A stretch of DNA of 64,000 nucleotides, taken from the NCBI GenBank assembly GCA_030428905.1, contig JAUIED010000002.1:20046-84045 (forward strand). The letters run 5' to 3'. This DNA is from Gammaproteobacteria bacterium (GTDB lineage: Bacteria > Pseudomonadota > Gammaproteobacteria > Pseudomonadales > Azotimanducaceae). The notes under the pieces are model-generated. The model saw only the letters and a list, made by a program, of their open reading frames with translations. It made no database searches and was not told where the DNA came from. Numbering within the stretch: position 1 is the first letter of the stretch; each line of letters begins with the position of its first letter. The position numbers and the translations under genes are program-made. Below are positions 8,159-17,486 of the stretch, in pieces.

Positions 8159-11100
8159 TTGGAGCGCCTGTTAGGCTTCTTCGTCCGCCGCCATCTGCTC
8201 GTCAACGTATCGGCGGTGGCCATGGTGGTGCTCGGCTACCTGTCGGCCACCAGCCTGCAGCGCGAGTTCATCCCGAGCGTCGCCACACCCATTCTGTGGA
8301 TCACCGCCACACTGCCCGGCGCCTCCGCACGGGATGTAGAAACCAAGGTGACGATCCCGATCGAGGAGGCGCTGGAAGAGGTAGAAGGCATTGACGAGTT
8401 CACTACCGTCATATCCGACAACACGTCGTTCACCACTGTCGAGCTCCTGGAAGATTACACGGCGGTGCAGATCGAGGCCGCGGAACAGGAAGTGCGCGCA
8501 GCACTCGACGACATCACCGACTTCCCGGACGACATGCAGGACGAGCCGGTGCTCAAGCAATTCAACCCGGCGCGCTCCACAGTCATCGAGGTGGCGCTCA
8601 CCGGCCCACCGGCGCAGGTCGGGCGCACTGCGGACTTTCTCGAAAAGCGGATCGAGCGTCTGCCGCTGATCGCCAGCGTCAACCGGCTCGGCGTACCCGA
8701 TCCGGAAGTACGCGTGCTGGTGGACCCGGTGCTGGCACGAGAACACCGCATCACCCTGATCGACATCCTCACCGCCATCAGAAACCGCAACATCTCCAGC
8801 ACCGGGGGCATGCTGGAAAGTGCGCAGGACCGACGCCAGGTGGTGATGTGGAGCCGCTACGACCAGCCCACAGACGTTGCCGACACGATTCTTCGGTTTC
8901 GCCCCGACGGCAGCAGCATCCGCGTCCGCGACATCGCGCGCGTCGAAGCCGGGCGGGAAGATACGGGGCTCCTGGTACATGTGAACGGCACCGAAGGGGC
9001 CGTGCTGACCGTGCAGAAGCGGGAAAACGCCGACATCGTCGACGCCGCAAATTCCGTGCGCGCACTGCTCGCAGACACGCCGCTGCCGGACGACGTGCAG
9101 TCGGACCTGGTGGCCGATGAATCCTTCATCATCCGCAATCGCCTGGAGCTGATGACCACCAACGGCATCATCGGCGCCGTGCTCGTCGCCGCCGTGCTCT
9201 TCGCTTTCGTGCGGCCGCGTCCGGCATTGTGGATTCTCGTCGGCCTGCCTGTCGTGTTCCTGGGGGGTGTTGCGCTGTTCGGGCAAACCGGCATGTCGCT
9301 CAACATGATGGCGCTGACCGGCTTCGTCATCGTGCTGGGCATGGTGGTGGACGATGCGGTGGTGGTCTCCGAACGCATCGTCTTCAAGCAGGCCCAGGGG
9401 CTGACACCCTTACAGGCTGCGGTGCAGGGCACCGCGGAGATGGTGCCGCCCGTCACCGCCGCGGCCCTGACCACCATGCTCGCGTTTCTGCCCCTGGTTT
9501 TCCTGGGCGGCATGCCGGGCAAGATCGTCTGGCAGATCCCCGCAGTGGTCGTCATTGTGCTGGCCTTCTCGCTCATCGAGTCGTTCTTCATCCTGCCGGC
9601 GCACCTGTCCACGGTGCGCGACACGGTAGTGGAGAAGCGCGCATTCGTGCTGAGGCTTGAACGCATCTACCGGCGCATGCTGCAGTGGGTGATGCGTCAC
9701 CGCGCCTGGACGGTGCTCATCGCCTTTGGCGGTTTTTTCGCCATCATGATCTTCGTGCGGCCGCTCGTACCGTTCGTTCTTTTTCCCCAGGATGATGCGG
9801 ACCGCCTGTTCGTCAAGCTCACCACTGCGCCAGGCACGTCGCTGGAGCAGACCGCCGCCATCTCATCCACGGTGGAAGCGCAGATCGCCCGCATCGCCGA
9901 AGTGGACCTGGACCTCGTGACGGCGCGCATCGGCCATCAGAACACCGACAGCCTCGACAAACAGTTTGGCGATGCTGACAACGAGGCGGTGATCGTCGTG
10001 CAGTTCAGGCGCCTCGGACGCGTGCACACCAACGCTCAATGGATGGAGATTCTGCCCCAGGAGATCGCCGTACCCGCAGGTACCCGGCTGGTCTACCTCT
10101 CCGAGTACTTCGGCCCGCCCACAGACCAGCCGGTGACGGTGCACGTGCTGTCCAATGAGGATGAGGTGCGCCGGGCGGCTGCATTCGAGATCGAAACGTA
10201 CCTGAAGTCCGTACCAGGCGTGGTGGAGATCGAGATCGACGAACGGCCAGGCACACCGCAGATCGACCTCAACCTCAACTACGAGAAGCTGGCGCTGCGC
10301 GGCCTCACGGCGCAGGCCGTGGGTACCACGCTAGCTGCGGCCTTCTACGGCATCGAAGCCACAGAGCATCGGGATCTCGATGACACCACCGAACTGCGCG
10401 TCTTGTTCGACCCGGCTGCGCGCATGAACCTGGACGCGTTGCTGGAAACAGAGATACGTGCGAACAACGGCGATCTGGTGAAGCTGCGAGACGTCGTGGA
10501 ACCTATCGAGATTCCAGCAGTGACGCGCATTTTTCATCGCGATGGTTTCCGCTCTGCCACCGTGCGCGCAAGTTTTTCCGAGTCAGGCGGCCTGACGGCA
10601 CTGACTTTCGCTCAGCAGATGGAGCGTGAACTGTTCCCGCGCTTCGCCGACACTCCCGGGCTGCTGGTCTTCAACGGCGGCGAAGCGGTGGAGACCTCGA
10701 AGACGACCGGCTCCATCGGCGTTGCCGCCCTGCTGGCGGTGATCGGCATCGGCATCGTCATCTGGCTCATGCTGGGCTCGTTTCTCGAAGCGCTGTTCGT
10801 GCTGCTCATCATTCCGTTTGCGGTTGCGAGCGTGTTCCTCATCTTCTTCCTGCATGGCAAGCCACTCTCCATGTTCGCCATGATGGGCGCAGTAGGCCTT
10901 GCTGGCGTGGTGGTTAACGCCTCCATCGTCATGGTGGATTCCATCCACAGACGTGTGAACGCACGGAATCCCGAGGCTGGCGGCGAAGCCACCGAGGTCA
11001 TTATCGATGCAGTGGTGGAACGCCTGCGACCGATTCTCGTAACCACACTGACAACCCTCGGCGGTGTGCTGCCCACTGCCTACGGTATAGGTGGCTACGA

Positions 11101-11245
11101 CCCCATCGTCGCCATCATCTCTCTGGCCATCGGTTGGGGCCTGGCAGTATCAACCCTGGTAACGCTGTTTCTCGTGCCAGCGCTGTACACACTTGCAGGC
11201 GACGTCAAACGCATGACACGCCGACGCAAACCGGTAGCCGCTTGA
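8159..11245 (+). CDS. RND-family efflux permease (HAE1 type)
   Basis: A 1028-residue inner-membrane proton-driven pump of the AcrB/MexF superfamily. The N terminus (MERLLGFFVRRHLLVN) enters TM1, large periplasmic porter loops follow, and the TM4 motif GMVVDDAVVVSERI near 398-411 contains the paired Asp residues of the proton relay. A second repeat with TM8-TM12 ends the protein. The start is a TTG at 8159, 4 bp after the adaptor stop; no better in-frame start fits the family N terminus. Substrate range cannot be inferred. The next gene starts inside this stop codon. Confidence 0.92.
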   Translation: MERLLGFFVRRHLLVNVSAVAMVVLGYLSATSLQREFIPSVATPILWITATLPGASARDVETKVTIPIEEALEEVEGIDEFTTVISDNTSFTTVELLEDYTAVQIEAAEQEVRAALDDITDFPDDMQDEPVLKQFNPARSTVIEVALTGPPAQVGRTADFLEKRIERLPLIASVNRLGVPDPEVRVLVDPVLAREHRITLIDILTAIRNRNISSTGGMLESAQDRRQVVMWSRYDQPTDVADTILRFRPDGSSIRVRDIARVEAGREDTGLLVHVNGTEGAVLTVQKRENADIVDAANSVRALLADTPLPDDVQSDLVADESFIIRNRLELMTTNGIIGAVLVAAVLFAFVRPRPALWILVGLPVVFLGGVALFGQTGMSLNMMALTGFVIVLGMVVDDAVVVSERIVFKQAQGLTPLQAAVQGTAEMVPPVTAAALTTMLAFLPLVFLGGMPGKIVWQIPAVVVIVLAFSLIESFFILPAHLSTVRDTVVEKRAFVLRLERIYRRMLQWVMRHRAWTVLIAFGGFFAIMIFVRPLVPFVLFPQDDADRLFVKLTTAPGTSLEQTAAISSTVEAQIARIAEVDLDLVTARIGHQNTDSLDKQFGDADNEAVIVVQFRRLGRVHTNAQWMEILPQEIAVPAGTRLVYLSEYFGPPTDQPVTVHVLSNEDEVRRAAAFEIETYLKSVPGVVEIEIDERPGTPQIDLNLNYEKLALRGLTAQAVGTTLAAAFYGIEATEHRDLDDTTELRVLFDPAARMNLDALLETEIRANNGDLVKLRDVVEPIEIPAVTRIFHRDGFRSATVRASFSESGGLTALTFAQQMERELFPRFADTPGLLVFNGGEAVETSKTTGSIGVAALLAVIGIGIVIWLMLGSFLEALFVLLIIPFAVASVFLIFFLHGKPLSMFAMMGAVGLAGVVVNASIVMVDSIHRRVNARNPEAGGEATEVIIDAVVERLRPILVTTLTTLGGVLPTAYGIGGYDPIVAIISLAIGWGLAVSTLVTLFLVPALYTLAGDVKRMTRRRKPVAA

Positions 11246-11943
11246 CCATTCCACGCAAAATTCACTACTGCTGGCTGAGCGGCGATCCTTACCCAGAACT
11301 CGTCGACCGCTGCATAGCATCCTGGCGACACCACATGCCGGACTACGAGTTCGTGCTATGGGATGCCGATCGGTTTGACATCACCTCCGTGCCATGGGTT
11401 GAGCAGGCTGTCGCTGCCCGCAAGTACGCCTTCGCCGCCGACTACATTCGCATGTACGCTCTGGTGCACGAAGGGGGCATCTATCTCGATTCCGACGTTG
11501 AAGTTTTCCAGAGTTTCGATCGGTTCTTGCACCACGAAGCCTTCTCCGGCATCGAACACTGGCCGGATATCGACGGCCTTGGCATCGAAGGCGCTGTGGT
11601 CGGCGCACGGGCCGGCCATCCATGGCTGAAGGACTGCCTGGCACATTACGACGATCGTGAATTCGTTCGAGCAGACGGTTCGACCGATGAGTACATCGTG
11701 AGCGGCGTCTTCGCTACCCGGGCAGAGCGCTTCGGATACCAGTTCACCGCTGAAGAGCAGGCGTTATCCCACGGCATTCACATCTACGCTCCTACGGTGT
11801 TTGCGCACAGCGGGATGCAAGTGGAGCCCGGCGTTACCGCCGCCATGCATCATTGCCGAGGGAGTTGGCGCGACGTTCAACCGGCTCCAGGCCGATTGCG
11901 CGCGCGCTGGAACCAGGTGGTGCGACGGCTGCGGCGCCAGTAG
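11242..11943 (+). CDS. Glycosyltransferase family 32-like, DXD motif
   Basis: The protein starts at a TTG whose last bases form the RND stop (TTGA), giving 233 residues. MTIPRKIHYCWLSGD at the N terminus and GGIYLDSDVEVFQSFD near 78-93, with its DXD metal/nucleotide-sugar motif, are hallmarks of the GT32 family (sugar-binding region containing DXD). It would transfer a sugar from a nucleotide donor to an unknown acceptor in the cytoplasm. The coupling to the RND gene suggests co-transcription, but a functional link is not evident. Confidence 0.8.
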   Translation: MTIPRKIHYCWLSGDPYPELVDRCIASWRHHMPDYEFVLWDADRFDITSVPWVEQAVAARKYAFAADYIRMYALVHEGGIYLDSDVEVFQSFDRFLHHEAFSGIEHWPDIDGLGIEGAVVGARAGHPWLKDCLAHYDDREFVRADGSTDEYIVSGVFATRAERFGYQFTAEEQALSHGIHIYAPTVFAHSGMQVEPGVTAAMHHCRGSWRDVQPAPGRLRARWNQVVRRLRRQ

Positions 11944-11954
11944 GCCGCGCAGCA

Positions 11955-12464
11955 TCAGTCATCCCAACCCACGCAATGCTGGCTTGGGTCATCTACGTTC
12001 GGCGCCTCACACATCCCCGGAGGAGCAAAAGGCGACTGAAATGAAAACGCCGCCTGGGTGGGCCCGCATTCGCGCATCAAGCGCAGTTTGTCCATGGCTA
12101 GTTCCACGCTAGGCACCGTACCCGCCGGCACCCACCACAGCACCTGATACGGTTGCGCTGGCCGTTCAAACCACTGGCGCCGTTTCACCATCACCTTCTG
12201 GTGCATGGAGCGATACACGAATGTGTGCAGGCTCTCCACCGACTCCCAGACGGTGAGATTGACGAGCAGAGAAGGATCCTGCTCCACCTGAATGCCCGTG
12301 GCGCTGCCGGTTTCGTCCTGCAGACGCCACACGAATCCCGGACTTGCTTCGGCAAGCGCGTTGATCTCATCGAGCCGTTCGTAGAATTCGGCGATGCGTG
12401 GATCGCCCTGGGTGTAGCGCGCAACGGCCACGTTCAACTGCGCAAGATGCCAATCATCACTCAT
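11955..12464 (-). CDS. DUF3291 domain protein
   Basis: A 169-residue soluble protein matching the DUF3291 pattern: MSDDWHLAQLNVAVARY at the N terminus, a central ASPGFVWRLQDE, and NLTVWESVESLHTFVYR with a W-W-V-P strand later. The fold is presumed to be a dimeric alpha-beta barrel like antibiotic-biosynthesis monooxygenases. The frame is open upstream, but ATG 12464 has an excellent GGAGG at the right distance and is chosen. It converges with the GT32 gene across an 11-bp gap. Its function is unknown. Confidence 0.78.
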   Translation of the reverse strand: MSDDWHLAQLNVAVARYTQGDPRIAEFYERLDEINALAEASPGFVWRLQDETGSATGIQVEQDPSLLVNLTVWESVESLHTFVYRSMHQKVMVKRRQWFERPAQPYQVLWWVPAGTVPSVELAMDKLRLMRECGPTQAAFSFQSPFAPPGMCEAPNVDDPSQHCVGWDD

Positions 12465-12698
12465 GGCCGGACCTCCTTTGAACAATACCCTCAGCCTACC
12501 GGATATACGCAACGGAAATCACGATACTGGCCAGGATGAAAGGGATATCGCACTTCGTAAAGCGAACGCAGCGCCCTATTCACCCGCAACCCGCCTCTCA
12601 GACGATCGTCGTCGGCTACGCATTCCTCAGGATCGGGCTTGGCAAGCACGATCTGCTGGCGCTACAGTTGCGCCATCCCATATCGTGGGGAGGTGGTC

Positions 12699-13646
12699 AT
12701 GATCCGTACCGCTTGGAAGATTTCTTTCCTGCCTTTCCTGCCTTTCCTGTCTTTCCTTTTACTCTTCTTGGCGCCGCTCTGCGCGGTTGCTGAGGAAGCT
12801 GAAGCGTCCGAAGTTACCCCCGAGCGCGTGTTTCAGGAAGTTGAAGTGCTTCGCGCAGAACTGGAAGTCATCCGCCAGGTGCTCGGCATTCGTCCTCCGA
12901 GGCAGCGAACATTTCGCCTGCAAGGCGCCGATGAACGCCAGGTGTTTTTCCAGGCGCAGACACTGTTTCGCAAATGTAACTCCCTTGCGCGAGAGATCGC
13001 CGCAATCTCGCGACAAGCGCCTGCACATGCACCGGACCATGCCATCACGCCCTCCGACGTGCTGAGCCTCCTGGCAGATGCGCGTAAGCAGCTTGGCTAC
13101 GTTCGCGAGGCCCTCGACATCGATTCGCCACAGGCCACTCCAAAGCTTGAGAGACGCCGGACGTTTTCGGACGCCATGCACGGCATCATCGAAGCCGGCT
13201 ACACTGCCAACGCCATACTGTCGGAACAACCGGACTGGCCTGCGATCTACGATCGCACGCTGCAGATGATGACCTACATCGGCGGGTTGGCTGGCGAGTC
13301 TCCTGCTTACCCGGCCCTGCCAGAGCACGCCTGCTGCAAATCGCCCGAGGATGCCTATCAAACATTAGTGGGAGCCATGGAGGCATCGAGGCCACTGGCG
13401 GAGTCCGCGGGTGTCAACATCGTTCGTATCGAGCCGATCAAGAGGGCCGAAGGCGGCGCCTCACCGAGTACGGTGTTCGATCTGACGACAACCATGTTGT
13501 CGGACATCGCGGAATTCACCCTGCGCCTGGAAGGCGCGGATTCCAGGCCACCAAACTATGAGCGGCCCGCTCGCATACTGCCGTCGCACGTTTACCAACT
13601 TGCGCTGGCACTGCGAACGCAGATCGACACGGCGGGAACGCGATGA
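12699..13646 (+). CDS. Secreted protein of unknown function
   Basis: I do not recognise this 315-residue protein. It starts at ATG 12699 behind GGGGAGG. The N terminus is an unusually Phe/Leu/Pro-rich signal sequence (residues about 9-26, three FLP-like repeats), probably cleaved after the Ala-rich C-region. The mature part is largely helical with a CNSLAREIAAISR segment, a HACCKSPEDAY segment (paired Cys) and a conserved-looking HVYQLALALR near the C terminus. It is followed after one base by a DUF2784 gene. Homologues of this kind are usually periplasmic; no enzyme motif is visible. Confidence 0.65.
   Translation: MIRTAWKISFLPFLPFLSFLLLFLAPLCAVAEEAEASEVTPERVFQEVEVLRAELEVIRQVLGIRPPRQRTFRLQGADERQVFFQAQTLFRKCNSLAREIAAISRQAPAHAPDHAITPSDVLSLLADARKQLGYVREALDIDSPQATPKLERRRTFSDAMHGIIEAGYTANAILSEQPDWPAIYDRTLQMMTYIGGLAGESPAYPALPEHACCKSPEDAYQTLVGAMEASRPLAESAGVNIVRIEPIKRAEGGASPSTVFDLTTTMLSDIAEFTLRLEGADSRPPNYERPARILPSHVYQLALALRTQIDTAGTR
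12725..12760 (+). repeat. Four tandem 9-bp repeats inside a signal-peptide coding region
   Basis: The unit TTTCCTGCC occurs twice exactly and then twice with changes, encoding the FLP-FLP-FLS-FLL run of the signal sequence. Slippage could change the hydrophobic length in steps of three residues. Confidence 0.7.
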
Positions 13647-13647
13647 G

Positions 13648-14034
13648 GTGATCCGGCTTGCTGCTGATGCGGTGGTCGTCCTGCACGTCGGCTTCGTCGT
13701 GTTCGTGTGCATTGGCGGATTGCTCGCACTTCATCGCCGATGGTGGCTGTTCATCCATCCGCCGGCTGCGGTGTGGGGCGCGTTGGTGGAAATTGGCGGA
13801 CTTTCCTGCCCGCTGACCCGTCTCGAATTTGCTTTGCGACGCGCTGCTGGCGAGGCGGGATACGCCGGGGGCTTCATCGATCACTACATCTGGCCGTTGC
13901 TCTACCCAGACGATCTCAGCCGCTCAGACCAGCTGGTGCTGGGTGCGATCGTCGTGGTGTTGAACGCGGCTGTGTACGCTGTCGTGTGGCAGCGCGCGCG
14001 GCGGAACAAGACTTGCGCGTCGGTCAGCGATTGA
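13648..14034 (+). CDS. DUF2784 small membrane protein
   Basis: A 128-residue membrane protein starting at GTG 13648, one base after the preceding stop. It matches the DUF2784 pattern: a first transmembrane helix with VLHVGFVVFVCIGGLLAL, the FIHPPAAVWGALVEIGGLSCPLTRLE segment split over a second helix, and GGFIDHYIWPLLYP before a last helix. The function of DUF2784 is unknown. A longer frame upstream overlaps the previous gene and is not needed by the family. Confidence 0.78.
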   Translation: MIRLAADAVVVLHVGFVVFVCIGGLLALHRRWWLFIHPPAAVWGALVEIGGLSCPLTRLEFALRRAAGEAGYAGGFIDHYIWPLLYPDDLSRSDQLVLGAIVVVLNAAVYAVVWQRARRNKTCASVSD

Positions 14035-14110
14035 CCAGTGCCGCCGCATCACCGAGCCTTCCACACAGATACTGTGCATTGCCGGCGATCGTTCATCACA
14101 GGAGTCATTC

Positions 14111-14737
14111 ATGAAACTAGCTGCCAGCGTTTGTGCGCTGATGCTCCTGTCCAGCGGTATCGTCCTGCCGGAAGTTCTGGGTGCGTTCACCGTGGGGTAC
14201 AGCAGTATTGCTGACTACCTCAGCGCGCTCGGTGCGCTGGACGCACCGTACCGCCTGCTCGCCAATTATTCGGGCTTTCTACCGGTCGCACTGACAGTCA
14301 TTGCGATGATCACCGTCCTCTGGCTGCGCCTTCCGCCGACGATTCTCGTGCGTTGCGGGTTGCTCTCACTTCTCGGCGTCGCGGTGGGTTATCTGGGAGC
14401 AGTTGCTTTTCCGTGCGACCCGGGTTGCCCCGCCTCGGGAAGTGCTCGACAAGCCATGCACAACCTGTCCGGACTCATCGAGTATGTCGGTGGCATCGTC
14501 GGTCTCGCGCTTCTGTACGTTGGCTGGGGCGCTACCGCCACCCGCGCAGTGCGCCTGACCACGTTGGCAGCGATCATCACCGTAACCGTTGGCGTGCTGC
14601 TGATGGCGCATCCGGAACTGACCCGGATTCGCGGCGCGAGCCAACGCCTTGCAGACTACAGCCTGTTTCTCTGGTTCAGCTTCGTTACGCTGAGCGTTGT
14701 ACGCCAGGAACCGCCCGGGACGATTGGCGACGCCTGA
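14111..14737 (+). CDS. DUF998 integral membrane protein
   Basis: A 208-residue protein with six predicted membrane helices and the DUF998 signatures: YSSIADYLSALGALDAPY in the first loop and AFPCDPGCPASGSARQAMHNL in the middle, where conserved Cys and His lie. An AGGAG sequence precedes the ATG. The family is of unknown function. It follows the DUF2784 gene on the same strand. Confidence 0.82.
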   Translation: MKLAASVCALMLLSSGIVLPEVLGAFTVGYSSIADYLSALGALDAPYRLLANYSGFLPVALTVIAMITVLWLRLPPTILVRCGLLSLLGVAVGYLGAVAFPCDPGCPASGSARQAMHNLSGLIEYVGGIVGLALLYVGWGATATRAVRLTTLAAIITVTVGVLLMAHPELTRIRGASQRLADYSLFLWFSFVTLSVVRQEPPGTIGDA

Positions 14738-14855
14738 GGGCCCTGTCCTTGCGCTGTGGTGCACGCCGGACAGCTGCAGATATCAGTCACGCCGGTTCAG
14801 TTCCAACGCTGGCAGCGCTATGATCGAAGCCAATCAGACACAGGATCAGAACACC

Positions 14856-15041
14856 ATGCGCACGCAGATCACCATCCTGCTCTCATTTCTGCCACTGGTC
14901 GCGGTCGCACATCCGGACCACGGCTCCAGCGTTTTTTCCATAATCCACTATTTCACAGGATCACACCTGGCGCTCGGTATCGGTGCCGGCGTGCTTGTCG
15001 GTGTTGCTTTGCGCGCCGTCTGGCAACGCTTCGTTCGTTGA
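14856..15041 (+). CDS. Small secreted or membrane protein, 61 residues
   Basis: MRTQITILLSFLPLVAVA looks like a signal sequence. It is followed by HPDHGSSVFSIIHYF and a hydrophobic helix LALGIGAGVLVGVAL ending in WQRFVR. The His-rich AHPDHG start of the mature part resembles the N termini of HupE/UreJ-type proteins, but the rest of that family is absent. An in-frame ATG at 14820 would add 12 polar residues before the signal and is less likely. Its function is unknown. Confidence 0.55.
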   Translation: MRTQITILLSFLPLVAVAHPDHGSSVFSIIHYFTGSHLALGIGAGVLVGVALRAVWQRFVR

Positions 15042-15129
15042 TTTCCGTCAGTGCGACATCGTCTCGCGCTGCGCTCACCTACACAAAACAGGCTGCAACG
15101 CTCCACTGAAGACGATCGACGCCTCGCGT

Positions 15130-16158
15130 TTACCCAGCCACGGCCCGCGCAACCTCACCCCAGCGCGGCAAGTTGCCCGGATTCCTGGCTATATCCTCCG
15201 CCGCCAGGTACATGACCACCCGCCCAGCCACACCCTCGTAACGCGCCTTCAACGCATCCGCCATGTCGTCCCACCGGGCAACCAGCGCGAAGTGTTCGAG
15301 CATCTCGTCGGTGATGGTATCGGCCAGGCCGCCGAAGTCGCCGGCACGCATCAGTTCGCGGAGCTTGGGTGTTGTGCCTTCGAAGCCGAGGTCGTCGAAC
15401 TGAAAGGCGTAGTTCGGTGTGGAGCCGTAGAAGGCGATCTGTGTCTTCGCGCGCTGCAGCATCGCGGCCCGTTCTTCCGGCGTGTCGCCGGGCACCGCAA
15501 ACACCGGCACGATCAGGTCGATGTCTTCAAGATGACGGCCCGCCTTTTGCGCACCGGCCTCCACCGCCGGTAGCAGACGGTTGCGAATGTAGGTCATCGA
15601 GTGCATGGGATGTACGTGTACACCGTCGCACAGTTCGCCCGCCACCCGGCACATGTGCGGGCCAACGGCGGAGATGTCCACCTTCACATCTTCGTGGTCA
15701 TGCCGCGGCGGTGACCACTGCGCGGGCAACAGCGACAGACTGTAGTAAGGGCCTTCGTGATGCAGCTTTTCCTCGCCACGAAAGGCGCGGATACATGCCT
15801 TGAACGCCGCCACGTAATCACGCATCTGCGGTGCCGGCTTATCCCACACCGCGCTGTAACGGCGCTCGATGTGCGCCTGCACCTGCGAGCCGAGCCCGAG
15901 GCGGAACCGTCCCTGCGTGTTCATCGCCAGCTCCCAGGCGATCTGCGCGGAGATCATGGGGCTGCGCGGTAGCGCCACGGCGATGCCGGTGCTGAATTCG
16001 AGTTGCGGTGCTGCCATGGCCGCAGCGGCGATGGTCATCCAGGGCGTTTGCCCTGCCTCGGTAAACAACATGCCGGAGAAACCGGCGGCCTGCAGTGCCT
16101 TCGCCTGATCCGCCGCTTTCACCCAGGTGCTGGCGCCACTCATCAGATCGAACTGCAT
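15130..16158 (-). CDS. LLM-class (F420-dependent type) oxidoreductase
   Basis: A 342-residue luciferase-like oxidoreductase of the TIGR03617 type. Visible are MSGASTWVKAADQAKALQAAGFSGM at the N terminus (shown here in part), TGIAVALPRSPMISAQIAWELA and GRFRLGLGSQVQAHIERRY, the conserved cofactor loop. ATG 16158 is preceded by GAGAGG; the frame extends ten codons further without ribosome-site support. It is the last gene of the 17-gene steroid operon. In actinobacteria close relatives use F420; here FMN is equally possible. The substrate is unknown. Confidence 0.8.
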   Translation of the reverse strand: MQFDLMSGASTWVKAADQAKALQAAGFSGMLFTEAGQTPWMTIAAAAMAAPQLEFSTGIAVALPRSPMISAQIAWELAMNTQGRFRLGLGSQVQAHIERRYSAVWDKPAPQMRDYVAAFKACIRAFRGEEKLHHEGPYYSLSLLPAQWSPPRHDHEDVKVDISAVGPHMCRVAGELCDGVHVHPMHSMTYIRNRLLPAVEAGAQKAGRHLEDIDLIVPVFAVPGDTPEERAAMLQRAKTQIAFYGSTPNYAFQFDDLGFEGTTPKLRELMRAGDFGGLADTITDEMLEHFALVARWDDMADALKARYEGVAGRVVMYLAAEDIARNPGNLPRWGEVARAVAG

Positions 16159-16190
16159 TCCCCTCTCCCGCTGTGATTTGCCCTGCAATC

Positions 16191-17486
16191 CTACCGCAGG
16201 CGAGACAGTGCCTGCGCGTAGTCTGCGGAGGCGCGCCAGTAGACCAGGGCACCGCCGATCACCGTTACCAGGCTGATGACCATGGCGTAGCGCACCGATT
16301 GCTGCGCGAGCTCGTCATGCAGCAGGTCGCTCAGCACACCTACCAGCAGCGGTCCGAGGCCCATGCCAATGAGGTTGAGCAACAGCAGCAGCATGGCCGA
16401 CGCCTGGGCGCGCAGGTGCTCCGGCGTCAGCGCCTGTACTGCCGCGTAGGTGGGTCCCACCCAGAGCGCCGATACGACGCTGCCAAGGAACAGGAACACG
16501 CTGGCCACAGGCACATGAAACTCACCCAGCATCCAGAACTGCGACTCCGGCCAGGTGAGAAAGAGACCAAGGAACAGCACCGACGCTGCAGCGCCAATGG
16601 CCGGGAAGCGCAGCTGCCAGCGGGCGTCCCTTGCCGCCAGGCGGTCACAGATCACGCCGCCGGAGATGCCGCCGATGAGCGAGCCGAGTGTGCCCACAAG
16701 CCCGAGCACCAGCCCCGCCTCGCTCAGGGACATGCCGTGCACCCGGATGAGAAAGCTGGGGAACCAGGCGCCCATACCGTAGCCCGCCAGGGCGGTGAGC
16801 CCCGCAGCCACCGCCAGCGCCACAAGCGACTGCACGCGCCACAGGTGCTGCACGTCTTGCCACATACTCTGACCGCTGGGCGTAGGCCGCTGCGCCGGTT
16901 CGCGAATGGTGGCGAGCACGACAAGCCCGAGCAGCATGCCGGGAATACCGAAAGCAAAGAATACCGCCCGCCAGCCATAAGCCTCGGCGATCAGCGCACC
17001 GCCAAAGAGACCAATGAGCACGCCGAACTGTGAGCCGCTGGCGTACACCGCCATGGCGGATGAGCGTTTCTCAACAGGAAAGTAGGCAGCGATCAACGCG
17101 TGGGAAGGTGGTGTACCGCCGGCTTCGCCGACGCCGACGCCGAGCCGGCACAGTGCGAGCTGCCAGAAGGAGGCGGCCATTCCACAGAGCGTGGTCATGG
17201 CGCTCCAGATAAACGCGCCAGCCGCCAGCACCCGGGTGCGCGACCAGTTGTCAGCCAGGCGTGCCACCGGCACGCCCATGGTGGCATACAGCACCGCAAA
17301 CGCGAATCCGCTGAGAAATCCCATGGCCGTGTCGCTGGCGCCGAACTCCTCCTTAATCGGCTCGAGCAGGATGGTGAGCACCTGCCGGTCGATGAAGTTG
17401 AAGATGTGCACCAGCAGCAGCACCGCCAGCACGAAGTAGGGATAGCGGGTGGTCACGACGCTAGCCCAGCCGGGCCTGCCCCCCAT
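16191..17486 (-). CDS. MFS transporter, spinster-like
   Basis: A 431-residue, 12-helix major facilitator with LVHIFNFIDRQVLTILLEPI in TM1 and GVPVARLADNWSRTR as the loop 2-3 signature, the pattern of spinster-related MFS proteins. It lies in the steroid operon and could import substrate or export an intermediate. ATG 17486 overlaps the upstream SDR gene by 26 bp; GTG 17456 (4 bp after that stop) is an equally plausible start and would remove ten residues. Confidence 0.85.
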   Translation of the reverse strand: MGGRPGWASVVTTRYPYFVLAVLLLVHIFNFIDRQVLTILLEPIKEEFGASDTAMGFLSGFAFAVLYATMGVPVARLADNWSRTRVLAAGAFIWSAMTTLCGMAASFWQLALCRLGVGVGEAGGTPPSHALIAAYFPVEKRSSAMAVYASGSQFGVLIGLFGGALIAEAYGWRAVFFAFGIPGMLLGLVVLATIREPAQRPTPSGQSMWQDVQHLWRVQSLVALAVAAGLTALAGYGMGAWFPSFLIRVHGMSLSEAGLVLGLVGTLGSLIGGISGGVICDRLAARDARWQLRFPAIGAAASVLFLGLFLTWPESQFWMLGEFHVPVASVFLFLGSVVSALWVGPTYAAVQALTPEHLRAQASAMLLLLLNLIGMGLGPLLVGVLSDLLHDELAQQSVRYAMVISLVTVIGGALVYWRASADYAQALSRLR

